This document shows positions 36,635 to 48,787 of a stretch of 64,000 nucleotides of DNA, one piece after another. Source of the DNA: Sulfurimonas sp. HSL3-2 (GTDB lineage: Bacteria; Campylobacterota; Campylobacteria; Campylobacterales; Sulfurimonadaceae); contig NZ_CP147917.1 of NCBI RefSeq assembly GCF_039645965.1, positions 2,170,001 through 2,234,000 on the forward strand. The letters run 5' to 3'. The translations under genes were made by a program, and so were the position numbers. How positions within the stretch are numbered: the first letter of the stretch is position 1; each line of letters opens with the position of its first letter. Under the pieces are notes generated by a model. The model did no database searches, was not told the origin of the DNA, and was given only the letters and a program-made list of their open reading frames with translations.

Positions 36635-37103
36635 ACTTTCCGAGAGATCTGTTTTTCGATAACTCTTTATATGGGAGTATCTCTCCGTTCATGCAGATAT
36701 AGACACCGTTTTGTTTACAGCACTTCGCATATCCCACAGCCATACCGAAATTCACACTCGCTTCTACCTTATCTATCTCAAACGGTTTCATCGCTCCTGT
36801 CAATATGATGATCCTGTCGTCAAATACTGTTTCTAAGAATTCGGCAGTAAGCTCCATCGTATCTGTCCCATGAATAATTATAAAGACTTTCTCTTCATCT
36901 GCATGGATGATATTTGCAAGCATCTTTCTATCTTCCGTGGTAAATTCCAGACTATCTTTATAAAGTACTCCGGCCATATCGATAGACTCTATAAAACTGC
37001 TCATCATCACATCTAGAGCATCATTATCAAACGGTACTTCCATATGTCCGTTTAACTCATTATAACGCTTGTTAAATGTACCACCGGTGTTTAGTATCTT
37101 CAT
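36621..37103 (-). CDS. Asparaginase N-terminal-domain-only protein
   Basis: 160 aa, about half a normal L-asparaginase (~330 aa). It retains the first catalytic threonine motif (NTGGTFNKRYNE) and the second (IIHGTDTMELTAEFL), plus LTGAMKPF, but ends before the C-terminal domain that completes the intimate-dimer active site. The frame is clean and overlaps both neighbours (4 nt with gmhB, 14 nt with ccoI), so it is a maintained small gene, not a decaying fragment. Substrate and activity are unknown. Confidence 0.8.
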   Translation of the reverse strand: MKILNTGGTFNKRYNELNGHMEVPFDNDALDVMMSSFIESIDMAGVLYKDSLEFTTEDRKMLANIIHADEEKVFIIIHGTDTMELTAEFLETVFDDRIIILTGAMKPFEIDKVEASVNFGMAVGYAKCCKQNGVYICMNGEILPYKELSKNRSLGKFEIV

Positions 37104-37615
37104 CTGTATATCTCTTCCAATTTATGAACTATTTTTACAGCTTTTGAATCTGTGACTTCGTTATATTCATCAAAAAAGTATGTACTCTCTACTCCAGCTT
37201 TTAAAGCAGCTTCGATGTCCCTTTCGTTATCTCCGACCATTATAGAGTTTTTCAAATCGATATCAAACTCTTTTTGCGCCTCAATAAACATCCCTATATC
37301 CGGTTTTCTGCATTCACACACACCACTTATATCTGGATGATGAGGACAATAATAAACTTTATCTACTATTATATTATTTTTTGCAAACTCTGCTGTCATC
37401 CATGATGTCAGAATATCAAACTGTTCATGTGAATAATAACCTCTAGCGATTCCTGATTGATTAGTAACGACTATAATCAGATAACCTTTCTCTTGAAAAT
37501 AACGGCAAAGATCAAATATCCCCTCTATAAACTCAAAATCCTCTATCTTGTGCAGATAATTAATCTCTTTGTTTATAACTCCATCACGATCAAGAAAAAG
37601 TGCTTTATTAGCCAT
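37100..37615 (-). CDS. gmhB: D-glycero-beta-D-manno-heptose 1,7-bisphosphate 7-phosphatase
   Basis: A 171-aa HAD-superfamily phosphatase with DRDGVINKEINYLH (nucleophile D at residue 9, DxD motif), VVTNQSGIARGYY (motif II Thr) and VGDNERDIEAALKAG (motif IV). The conserved cysteine/histidine zinc loop (CPHHPDISGVCECRKP) is present. It removes the 7-phosphate between the two HldE steps. It follows gmhA by 3 nt. Confidence 0.95.
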   Translation of the reverse strand: MANKALFLDRDGVINKEINYLHKIEDFEFIEGIFDLCRYFQEKGYLIIVVTNQSGIARGYYSHEQFDILTSWMTAEFAKNNIIVDKVYYCPHHPDISGVCECRKPDIGMFIEAQKEFDIDLKNSIMVGDNERDIEAALKAGVESTYFFDEYNEVTDSKAVKIVHKLEEIYR

Positions 37616-37618
37616 AGA

Positions 37619-38206
37619 TTACTTTACACCATCCGAAAAGATCTCTTTTTCAATAATATCACATAGAATATGACCGATTAAGATGTGTGATTCTTGAATA
37701 CGCGGAGTGTCATTTGACGGCACCACTATAGCTATGTCAGCCATCTGGGCCATTTTTCCTCCATCACGACCTGTTAATGCAACAGTCATGATCCCTTTCT
37801 CTTTTGCACTCTCAAATGCATTAATAATATTTACAGAGTTCCCAGATGTAGAGATACCGATAAAAATATCACCCTCTTGTCCCATACCTTCTAACTGACG
37901 AGAAAAGACTTTATCATACCCGTAATCATTACCGATCGCCGTAAGGTTAGATGTATCGGTAGTAAGTGCAAGCGATGGCAAAGAAGGCCTGTCAAAACCG
38001 TAACGTCCAACAAGTTCTGCTGCAATATGCTGAGCATCTGCAGCACTTCCACCGTTACCGGCGATGATAGTCTTTTTACCGTTTTTATAGATCTCCACAC
38101 ACTTAGAAGCGACTTTTTCAATTATATCTATAAGTGCTTCGTTCTCATATATTTTCTGCTTTGTCTCATATGAAGATCTGATCTGATTTTTTATATATTC
38201 TTTCAT
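37619..38206 (-). CDS. gmhA: Sedoheptulose-7-phosphate isomerase
   Basis: First committed step of ADP-heptose synthesis. The 195-aa SIS-domain protein has AGNGGSAADAQHIAAELVGRY and FIGISTSGNSVNIINAF, both near-invariant in GmhA. It is the first gene of a minus-strand operon gmhA-gmhB-(half asparaginase)-ccoI-ccoS. A TACAAT -10 lies at 38234-38239 on the minus strand, with GGAATAACG as ribosome-binding site. Confidence 0.96.
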   Translation of the reverse strand: MKEYIKNQIRSSYETKQKIYENEALIDIIEKVASKCVEIYKNGKKTIIAGNGGSAADAQHIAAELVGRYGFDRPSLPSLALTTDTSNLTAIGNDYGYDKVFSRQLEGMGQEGDIFIGISTSGNSVNIINAFESAKEKGIMTVALTGRDGGKMAQMADIAIVVPSNDTPRIQESHILIGHILCDIIEKEIFSDGVK

Positions 38207-38371
38207 CGTTATTCCATAAGTTTTAATAACTGTATTGTATCAAATCCACAGTTAATTAAATGGTATTCATTAGAAATAAGTATAAAAAAATAAAATAATA
38301 ATGTATTTAAGATTTATATTGTTAATTATAAGATTTAAAAGTGATTGAAATATGAAGTAGTAAATCCGATA

Positions 38372-38489
38372 ACTAGGCGGCGACCTACGTTTCCACACCT
38401 GAAAGGTGCAGTATTATCAGCGATGGGAGGCTTAGCTTCTGGGTTCGGAATGGGGCCAGGCGTTTCCCTCTCTCTATAGCCACCTAGAC
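38372..38489 (-). rRNA. rrf: 5S rRNA
   Basis: About 118 nt. The minus strand reads GTCTAGGTGGC at the 5' end pairing with GCCGCCTAG at the 3' end, and contains the conserved CCGAACCCAGAAG loop. ATCGGAT and ATCCGAT just outside both ends extend the stem as a processing helix. Downstream (lower coordinates) only an A/T-rich stretch with a T-run on the transcript strand (about 38283-38300) is seen; no clear hairpin terminator. Ends are estimates within a few bases. Confidence 0.93.
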
Positions 38490-38554
38490 AATCGGATATA
38501 AAAGCACCTAGATGCGCTTATATCCAATTGCTATGGATTTACAGGGGGTTTAGT

Positions 38555-38623
38555 ATTGTTAAAGTCAACAGGTCGTATTACAACAACAGACCACTTTGCT
38601 TACACTAAGTAAGGCAGTGAGCT
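38555..38623 (-). repeat. 3' arm of the 23S pre-rRNA processing stem
   Basis: Two blocks here, ATTGTTAAAGTCAAC (38555-38569) and CTAAGTAAGGCAGTGAGCT (38605-38623), are reverse complements of blocks on the other side of the 23S gene (41650-41664 and about 41565-41583). They would form the long helix cut by RNase III to release pre-23S. Confidence 0.85.
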
Positions 38624-38624
38624 A

Positions 38625-41540
<2,916 letters not shown>

Positions 41541-41565
41541 AAGTTGATCTATTTCTAGATCGTGC

Positions 41566-41664
41566 GCTCACTGCCTTACTTAACATAAGACAGTGATCTG
41601 TTGTAGTTGTAATTTCAATCCATAGAATCGCTTCTATTTCTTTACTTTAGTTGACTTTAACAAT
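41566..41664 (-). repeat. 5' arm of the 23S pre-rRNA processing stem
   Basis: GCTCACTGCCTTACTT (from 41566) and GTTGACTTTAACAAT (41650-41664), in the spacer between tRNA-Ala and 23S, are complementary to the arm downstream of 23S. A third match (TCTGTTGTAGTTGTAAT against ATTACAACAACAGA) lies between them. Confidence 0.85.
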
Positions 41665-41747
41665 AATAATTTAATGAACTTCTTAGACTTAAAAGTCTAA
41701 CACTAAACCTACATCTAGGTCTGGTGTTAAACTTCATAATGAAAAGA

Positions 41748-41823
41748 TGGTGGAGAATAGCGGGATCGAACCGCTGACCTACTGCGTGCAAGGCAGTCGC
41801 TCTCCCAGCTGAGCTAATTCCCC
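41748..41823 (-). tRNA. tRNA-Ala (anticodon TGC)
   Basis: 76 nt including an encoded CCA. The minus strand begins GGGGAATTAGCTCAGCTGGG; the anticodon loop CTTGCAC holds TGC; the T-arm is GGTTCGATCC. The acceptor stem GGGGAAT/ATTCTCC has one G-U pair. It is the only tRNA in the 16S-23S spacer; no tRNA-Ile is present between it and 23S. Confidence 0.96.
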
Positions 41824-41947
41824 ATCAAGTAATCATAATATAGCCTGATCACTCAGGACTAAGCAAGTAAACAACTTAATAACTAACATCTCGTGTGAGA
41901 TTTTCTTTGTATTGCATCTAAGAAACGAATCTTAATGCTTACTCTAG

Positions 41948-43466
<1,519 letters not shown>

Positions 43467-43700
43467 TGGTTTGTCTAATCTTTGCCCAAGATTGAAAAAT
43501 CATTGGCTTCGCCACTATCCGAAGATAATGGTCTTTTATGTATGTATCTAAACATATATATAATATATGAATAGACGGTTGTGTTATTAGTTATTTAAGT
43601 AAACTCAAAAACTGCTAACTTTCGTTAGTTATCTTGTCATTTACTTGCTTAGTTTTCAATGATCTCAAACTAGAAAAACTTTCGTCTCTCAAGGCCTAAA

Positions 43701-43824
43701 CTTTAGGTCTCATCGTTTGTGGACGGGAATTATAGGGGAAAATAAAATGAATGTCAAGAGCTTTTTGAAAGAATTTTCATTTTTTTTCAAATTTTTTGAA
43801 ATTTGTATATTATGAGACCTAAAG
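43701..43824. repeat. 13-bp inverted repeat enclosing the rRNA promoter
   Basis: CTTTAGGTCTCAT (43701-43713) and its exact reverse complement ATGAGACCTAAAG (43812-43824) flank the rRNA core promoter symmetrically, one arm inside the transcribed leader and one upstream of the UP-like A/T tracts. The inner arm also overlaps a local hairpin (CCTAAA-C-TTTAGG, 43695-43707). Confidence 0.8.
43729..43757 (-). promoter_or_regulatory. rRNA operon core promoter
   Basis: The minus strand has a perfect TTGACA (43752-43757), a 17-nt spacer and a perfect TATAAT (43729-43734). The discriminator is TCCCGTCC, G/C-rich as expected for a stringently controlled promoter. A/T tracts upstream (43765-43805) resemble an UP element. 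The transcript would carry a leader of about 255 nt before 16S (43467-43722), in which no gene is seen. Confidence 0.9.
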
Positions 43825-43875
43825 CCATATCTATTTTCGTTAACTTTTTGTTCATTTATTTAGTATATATTCACA

Positions 43876-43910
43876 TTGTTAATTATGTGTACAAAAAACT
43901 ATAATATAAT
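43876..43910 (+). promoter_or_regulatory. Promoter of the Bax inhibitor-1-like gene
   Basis: TTGTTA (43876-43881), an 18-nt gap and TATAAT (43900-43905), with a second overlapping TATAAT at 43905-43910, lie upstream of an AGGAG site and the ATG at 43938. The region 43758-43875 between this and the rRNA promoter is A/T-rich and codes for nothing visible. Confidence 0.6.
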
Positions 43911-43937
43911 ACAGCACATAATATATAGGAGAAAAAT

Positions 43938-44645
43938 ATGGGATTATATGATAGAGATTATGCAAGATCTACTTCATTTGGATTTGAAACTGCGCGTCGT
44001 ACTGAAGCACAGACTGTCTCTTTTGTAAAAGAAACGTACAAACTGTTTGCGGCATCTATGCTTGCAGCAGCGGTCGGAGCGTATGTAGGTATTCCATTTG
44101 CAGGTGCAGTTGCAGCTAACTATTGGTTTATAGCTATCCCTTGGATGCTATTTGGAATGTTTGGTTTAAATATGGTTAAAAATAAACCGGGTATCAATAT
44201 GATCGCACTTTTTGCGTTTACGTTTGCCAGCGGTGTTATCATAACCCCACTTTTAAGTCATATACTTGGAATGAACGGCGGCGGAACTTTAGTCGCAAAT
44301 GCATTTTTAATGACATCTGCTCTTTTTGGAGCACTGAGCTTTTTTGCAGTTAAAACTACAAAAGACTTTACTACATATAGTAAGCCGTTGATCATAGCGT
44401 TCTTTGTTATTCTTGCATTTTCATTGATAAATGTATTTTTTATACACAGTCCGGCTATATTCTTGTTTATCCAAGCTGCGTTCCTGCTTGTTATCAGTGT
44501 AATGGTCATCCATGATACGCAAAACGTAATCAACGGTGCCTATGAAACACCTATGGACGGTGCGATCGCTTTATACTTGGATTTCTTTAATCTATTTATA
44601 ACGCTTTTACAACTTTTTGGCATCTTCGGTTCAAGCGATGACTAA
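43938..44645 (+). CDS. Bax inhibitor-1 / YccA family membrane protein
   Basis: 235 aa with seven predicted membrane helices after a hydrophilic 30-residue N-terminus. The C-terminal LYLDFFNLFITLLQLFGIF is the family signature (LYLDxINLFxxLLxLxG). Bacterial members are proposed pH-sensitive calcium channels or partners of FtsH/HflKC. It has a strong AGGAG site and its own promoter. It overlaps the next gene by 8 nt. Confidence 0.93.
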   Translation: MGLYDRDYARSTSFGFETARRTEAQTVSFVKETYKLFAASMLAAAVGAYVGIPFAGAVAANYWFIAIPWMLFGMFGLNMVKNKPGINMIALFAFTFASGVIITPLLSHILGMNGGGTLVANAFLMTSALFGALSFFAVKTTKDFTTYSKPLIIAFFVILAFSLINVFFIHSPAIFLFIQAAFLLVISVMVIHDTQNVINGAYETPMDGAIALYLDFFNLFITLLQLFGIFGSSDD

Positions 44646-45033
44646 TGAACTTACACCCGATCTTTTTCGGGTGTGTGATGCAAATCTCAACCGTTTAAAA
44701 GAGGGAATACGTGTCGTCGAAGATATCGCAAGATACAGAGACAACAACAAAGAGCTCTCTTTAAAACTAAAAGAGCTACGCCATCTGGCCAGAGTAGATG
44801 ATCTTAAACCGTTACTAAACGGAAGAGACAGCGTAAACGATGTCCTGCGTCCCTCGACCTCATCAGAGATGAACAGAGAGACTTTGCAAAACATAATAAC
44901 TGCAAACTTTAAAAGAGCACAGGAATCGTCCCGCGTCTTAGAAGAGATCTATAAACTGGTAGATGCAGATCTTTCAGAAAACTTCAAACATATAAGATAT
45001 ACTCTTTACGCTTTAGAGAAAGAGTTTATATAA
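44638..45033 (+). CDS. ThiD2-like domain protein (thiamine-phosphate pathway-related)
   Basis: 131 aa from the ATG at 44638 (a TTG at 44617 is in frame, but lies inside the preceding gene). It matches the helical ThiD2 module seen at the N-terminus of some ThiE proteins: VCDANLNRLKEGIRVVEDIARY, then LKELRHLAR, RDSVNDV and ANFKRAQESSRVLEEI. No ThiE barrel follows, so the domain stands alone. Any thiamine role is by family name only. The 3' end overlaps the convergent methyltransferase gene by 28 nt. Confidence 0.75.
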   Translation: MTNELTPDLFRVCDANLNRLKEGIRVVEDIARYRDNNKELSLKLKELRHLARVDDLKPLLNGRDSVNDVLRPSTSSEMNRETLQNIITANFKRAQESSRVLEEIYKLVDADLSENFKHIRYTLYALEKEFI

Positions 45034-45719
45034 ACGACTTCAAACTCTAGATAATTTAACGGATATTCATCCATAAGTTTTTTAGTCTGTTTGTAGTCAA
45101 GCACATTGCGCCCTGCACTGACCCCGCTTTTTTTAATATACCTGAACATATCACGGACACTTTCAAACTCTAGCGAGTAGTTCACTACCTCTATATCAGC
45201 GGGCAGGTATTGTTTTGCCAGTTCTATGACTTTCTCTTTTGAAGGCGTTATCGGATCTATCTTTGCCGTCTTGTTTATAGCAGCGAATGTCCCTGATGTA
45301 AAGATAGCCAGTGAGAATGGAAGATCAAATCTTGCGATGTTTTTAAACACCTCCTCTAAATCCTCTGCCCACTGTAATGCAGAAGCCGATACTATATAGT
45401 CAAAATCCTCTTTTAAAAGACTCTCAAAAAGGGCTGTATCGTTAAAGTCTCCAAGGATACAGCTGACGTTTGCAGCTTTTGGATGAAGTTCTAACATCTT
45501 GTGAGAGAAATCGACGCCGATAAACTTTTCCAGTTCCCAGTCGATAAGATTATAGACCGCCCCGCTTCCGCATCCAAGATCCAAAATCTTTTTAGGCTTA
45601 CATGCGAAGTGCCCTGTGGGTGTAAGGGATGTTATAAGCTTTTTTGCGACTTCCTCTTGTATCTGGTTGAACTTAGGATACTCTCGCGCGTACTTTGAAA
45701 ACTCTTGACTAACTTTCAT
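45006..45719 (-). CDS. SAM-dependent methyltransferase, BioC-like
   Basis: A 237-aa class I methyltransferase with ILDLGCGSGAVYNLI (SAM motif I), GVDFSHKML and the SASALQWAEDLEEVF segment typical of malonyl-ACP O-methyltransferase BioC, which starts pimelate synthesis for biotin. No other biotin genes are in the window, so BioC remains a suggestion. It is the last gene of the znuA-znuC-znuB operon, overlapping znuB by 4 nt. Confidence 0.72.
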   Translation of the reverse strand: MKVSQEFSKYAREYPKFNQIQEEVAKKLITSLTPTGHFACKPKKILDLGCGSGAVYNLIDWELEKFIGVDFSHKMLELHPKAANVSCILGDFNDTALFESLLKEDFDYIVSASALQWAEDLEEVFKNIARFDLPFSLAIFTSGTFAAINKTAKIDPITPSKEKVIELAKQYLPADIEVVNYSLEFESVRDMFRYIKKSGVSAGRNVLDYKQTKKLMDEYPLNYLEFEVVYINSFSKA

Positions 45720-46504
45720 CTCTTATTTACGACCAACGATATAACAAAAAATAGGATCACACACATGACTATGGTAGCACCTGACGGAAGTGAATAATAG
45801 TATGAAAGCGTCATACCGATCACTACTGAAAGAAGTGCAAAAGCTAAAGAGATCAAAACCGTCTTTAAAAATCCCTGTCTGTACTGAAGTGCGGCAATAC
45901 TTGGGATCACCATAAGTGCACCGATAAGAAGTGTACCGACGACTCTGATAGAGAGTGCGATGATCACTGCGACTATGGTGACAAGCAGATAGTTCAGCAT
46001 CTTTACTTTTATGCCGCTTGTTTGTGCGACCTCTTCATCATAGGATATAAAGAAAAGCTCTTTGGAAAATCCTAACAACAAAACAAGCGCGATGGAACCG
46101 AATATCGCCATAGTGACCAGATCCTCGTCACTCACAGCCAGAATCGAACCAAAGAGATAGCTAAAGAGCGAGTTGTTAAACGCTCCGCCGAGCGACACTA
46201 TAATGATAGCAAGTGCCAGTCCGCCTGAAAGAAAGATCGCAAGTATCGCGTCTGAATAAAGATGAAACGTACTTCTTAGATACTCTATCAGCCATGCACT
46301 GAATATCGCCATCACGACAGCCATCCAAAGTGGAGAAAGCCCTGCAAAAAGTCCTACGGCTACACCGACAAGTGCAGAGTGCGCTAACGTCTCGGTCATC
46401 ATAGAATAGCGTTTGAGTACGACAAACGAACCGCTGATGGACGCAAGTGTCGCAATAATAAAGCCGGCTATAAACGCTCTTTGCATAAAATCGTATTCAA
46501 ACAT
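45716..46504 (-). CDS. znuB: Zinc/manganese ABC transporter permease
   Basis: A 262-aa inner-membrane protein of the ABC-3 family with about eight helices. Typical segments are LVGVAVGLFAGLSPLWMA, DEEVAQTSGIK and VVGTLLIGALMVIPSIAAL. It forms the channel for the ion delivered by the binding protein. It starts 12 nt after znuC. Metal preference (Zn rather than Mn) is inferred from the His-rich partner proteins. Confidence 0.92.
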   Translation of the reverse strand: MFEYDFMQRAFIAGFIIATLASISGSFVVLKRYSMMTETLAHSALVGVAVGLFAGLSPLWMAVVMAIFSAWLIEYLRSTFHLYSDAILAIFLSGGLALAIIIVSLGGAFNNSLFSYLFGSILAVSDEDLVTMAIFGSIALVLLLGFSKELFFISYDEEVAQTSGIKVKMLNYLLVTIVAVIIALSIRVVGTLLIGALMVIPSIAALQYRQGFLKTVLISLAFALLSVVIGMTLSYYYSLPSGATIVMCVILFFVISLVVNKR

Positions 46505-46516
46505 TACTTGTAAACC

Positions 46517-47287
46517 TTAATGATGGTGGTGATGGTGATAAAGAAGATGTGCATCCACGCCGTAGAGCTTACTCATATCTTCACAGCTTATCGCTTCTTT
46601 AGGATCGTTACATGTAAGCAGTCTTCTGTTTACCGTAAAAAGTCTTTTGATGTCGTCTGCGATCACTCCGACATCGTGAGTGATAAAGATAATAGTTATC
46701 TTTTCCTCTTTATTCAGGTTTCTAAGAAGTTCGTAAAACCTCTGCTGAGATTTTACATCGACTCCGGTGTTCGGTTCATCGAGGATCAGTACTTCTGGTT
46801 TTGAAGCAAGCGCACGTGCTATCATCACTCTTTGTCTTTGTCCGCCTGAAAGCGTACCTATCATCTTGTCTTTTATATCAAGGACATCCATCTTCTTCAT
46901 GGCATCTTCCACGCAAGCGGCATCCTCTTTAGAGTATCTTGTAAAAAAACCTCTTTTTGCCGTTCTCCCCATCTTGACGACGTCAAGCACTGTGGCAGGA
47001 AAACTGATATCCACATGTGAAGCGCGCTGCGGAACATAACCTATCTTGTCCCAGTTTTTAAAATCTTCTATTCTTTTGCCGAATATCTTGATAGTTCCGC
47101 TTGTCGGTTTTTCAAGACCTAAAAGCAGACGGATAAGAGTAGTCTTTCCGCCGCCGTTTGGCCCGATGATAGCATCATATTCGCCGGAAAAGATCTTCAA
47201 TGAAAGCGACTCCAGTATATTCTGCGAGTTCACCCTAAACCCAACTGATGAGACATCAAAGATGGGTACTTCAAACTTCATCGGCAC
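46517..47287 (-). CDS. znuC: Zinc ABC transporter ATP-binding protein with His6 tail
   Basis: 256 aa. Walker A is GPNGGGKTTLIR, the signature motif is LSGGQRQRVMIARAL and Walker B is VLILDEPNTGVD, followed by the switch FITHDV. The protein ends in YHHHHHH directly before the stop, encoded by mixed CAC/CAT codons. This is a natural polyhistidine tail that could bind zinc or sense cytoplasmic metal. It overlaps znuA by 10 nt. One exact TTACATGTAA lies at 46608-46617. Confidence 0.94.
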   Translation of the reverse strand: MPMKFEVPIFDVSSVGFRVNSQNILESLSLKIFSGEYDAIIGPNGGGKTTLIRLLLGLEKPTSGTIKIFGKRIEDFKNWDKIGYVPQRASHVDISFPATVLDVVKMGRTAKRGFFTRYSKEDAACVEDAMKKMDVLDIKDKMIGTLSGGQRQRVMIARALASKPEVLILDEPNTGVDVKSQQRFYELLRNLNKEEKITIIFITHDVGVIADDIKRLFTVNRRLLTCNDPKEAISCEDMSKLYGVDAHLLYHHHHHH

Positions 47288-48234
47288 TCTCTCGCCTTTG
47301 ATATCTTCTCCAGGTTTTGCATCATCAATGAATAGTAGGTACTGCCGTTTTGTAGTTCATCTTTTGTTATGTTGGCAATAGGTTGAAGAAAATCTACCTT
47401 TACTTTTGCGTCTGTCGCTATAGCATTTATGACTTTGTCACTTGCAAACGACTCAAAAAATATCGTAGTGATATTGTTTTCTTTTACTTTATCGATGATA
47501 CTTCCCATCACTTTTGCACTCGGTTCTGCATCAGGAGAAAGCCCGCTGATAGACTCGACATGAAAACCGTATTTTTGAGCCAGATAGGAAAATGCGTTAT
47601 GATCGACCACTATCGTGTCTATCTTACATGTAAGCATCTTTTGTCTGTACTGAGTATCTATCGTTTTTAGTTTTGCGATGTATGCCTCTGCGTTTGCACT
47701 GTACAGCTCTTTGTTCGCCGGCAATAACTTTGTAAACTTCTCTTTTAGAACATTGACGGCTGCTATCATATTGTCCGTGTCAAGCCAGTAATGAGGATCG
47801 AACTGCGACTCATGCTGATGACCTGCTTCTTCCTCGTCATCATCATGGTGTGCAGCATCTAAAAGTTTCATGTACTCGCTCATATCCAGCCCATTTTTCT
47901 CATCTTCAAAAGTATGAGTCCAAGGCTGAAGTCCTGCACCGCTGAAAACGACAAGGTCCGCGTCATGAAGTCTTGCCATGATCTTTGGAGTAGGTTCGAA
48001 ATCATGAACCTCTACGCCATATGGTAGAACGCAGAAACACTCTATACTCTCACCTGCAATATTTTTCGCAGCATCGTAAAGAGCGTAAGTACTAAGAGCT
48101 ACCAGCGGTCTTGATTTAGACTCATCTGCAGCAACTGCCTTCTCATCTGTTTCTGGGCTTACATGTAAGCTGTAATATACAAAAGCCGCTAAAAGCAATA
48201 CCAATAGAATCGATACAGTTTTGATACTTTTCAT
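47278..48234 (-). CDS. znuA: Zinc ABC transporter substrate-binding protein
   Basis: 318 aa from the ATG at 48234 (AAGAGA upstream); the longer frame to 48273 is rejected. It has an N-terminal membrane/signal helix (KTVSILLVLLLAAFVYYS) and lacks the usual lipobox. The cluster A-1 fold carries the metal ligand region EVHDFEPTPK, a His/Asp/Glu-rich loop (DAAHHDDDEEEAGHQHE) that favours zinc, then FDPHYWLD. It is the first gene of znuA-C-B-methyltransferase. The minus-strand TATAAT at 48263-48268 is a likely -10; no obvious Zur box is seen. Confidence 0.93.
   Translation of the reverse strand: MKSIKTVSILLVLLLAAFVYYSLHVSPETDEKAVAADESKSRPLVALSTYALYDAAKNIAGESIECFCVLPYGVEVHDFEPTPKIMARLHDADLVVFSGAGLQPWTHTFEDEKNGLDMSEYMKLLDAAHHDDDEEEAGHQHESQFDPHYWLDTDNMIAAVNVLKEKFTKLLPANKELYSANAEAYIAKLKTIDTQYRQKMLTCKIDTIVVDHNAFSYLAQKYGFHVESISGLSPDAEPSAKVMGSIIDKVKENNITTIFFESFASDKVINAIATDAKVKVDFLQPIANITKDELQNGSTYYSLMMQNLEKISKARECR
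47624..48168. repeat. Dispersed palindrome TTACATGTAA: two copies within znuA
   Basis: Exact copies at 47624-47633 and 48159-48168 have the extended form (C/G)CTTACATGTAAGC. Other exact copies: 1598, 11451, 14523, 15656, 24916, 46608, 54409, 54658 and 63717. One-mismatch copies start at 11801, 17045, 21709, 31080 and 61191. All fall inside coding sequences. In one copy the znuA frame reads LHV and in the other LTCK, so the constraint is on DNA, not protein. Confidence 0.85.
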
Positions 48235-48239
48235 ACATT

Positions 48240-48377
48240 CTCTTTTAATTAAAATTACGTGAATTATAGCCAATTAGAACTTTATATTTTGCATCTTTAA
48301 TATATTTGGATATAATTCGCAACTTTTATATATTCTATCAATGCTTTTAATAAGCCAAAGATAGCAGAGGAATTTAT
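48240..48377. promoter_or_regulatory. Divergent promoter region of znuA and secG
   Basis: On the plus strand TATAAT at 48311-48316 precedes secG; GAGG at about 48366-48369 is its ribosome-binding site. On the minus strand TATAAT at 48263-48268 precedes znuA. The sequence between is A/T-rich without a clear operator. Confidence 0.6.
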
Positions 48378-48701
48378 ATGACTACAAGCTTTTTGCTTAT
48401 TGTTCAGATTGTACTCGTGGTTGCAATCGTGATCGTTGTACTTTTACAAAAAAGTTCTAGTATTGGACTAGGTGCATACAGCGGCTCAAACGAGTCTGTT
48501 TTTGGAGCTAAAGGACCGGGTAGCTTTTTAGCTAAAGCTACTTTTGTCATCGGTTTTCTATTTTTAGTAAACACTATCGCTCTTGGGTATTTTTACTCTC
48601 AAGCTAAAAGCGAATCGGTAGTCGATACGGTAAAAGAAAGCAATGTTATCGAAGCTCCTGTTGCGCCTGCTGCAGTAAAAGAAACAAACTCTACAAAATA
48701 A
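48378..48701 (+). CDS. secG: Preprotein translocase subunit SecG
   Basis: A 107-aa inner-membrane protein with two helices (about residues 4-22 and 53-72) and the SecG hallmark between them: VVLLQKSSSIGLGAYSGSNESVFGAKG. It assists SecYE in protein export. The C-terminal tail is Ala/Val/Lys-rich and hydrophilic. A strong terminator follows at once, so it is probably monocistronic. Confidence 0.95.
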   Translation: MTTSFLLIVQIVLVVAIVIVVLLQKSSSIGLGAYSGSNESVFGAKGPGSFLAKATFVIGFLFLVNTIALGYFYSQAKSESVVDTVKESNVIEAPVAPAAVKETNSTK

Positions 48702-48736
48702 AGTGCAAGATATCTCTTGCACTCAACTCTTTTTTA
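48702..48736 (+). terminator. Rho-independent terminator of secG
   Basis: A perfect 9-bp stem AGTGCAAGA / TCTTGCACT with loop TATC starts right at the secG stop and is followed by a six-T run at 48731-48736. Confidence 0.9.
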
Positions 48737-48787
48737 AAACCATTTCGATACAATTTTATCAATACAATCATCTTCTAAAGGGAACCT

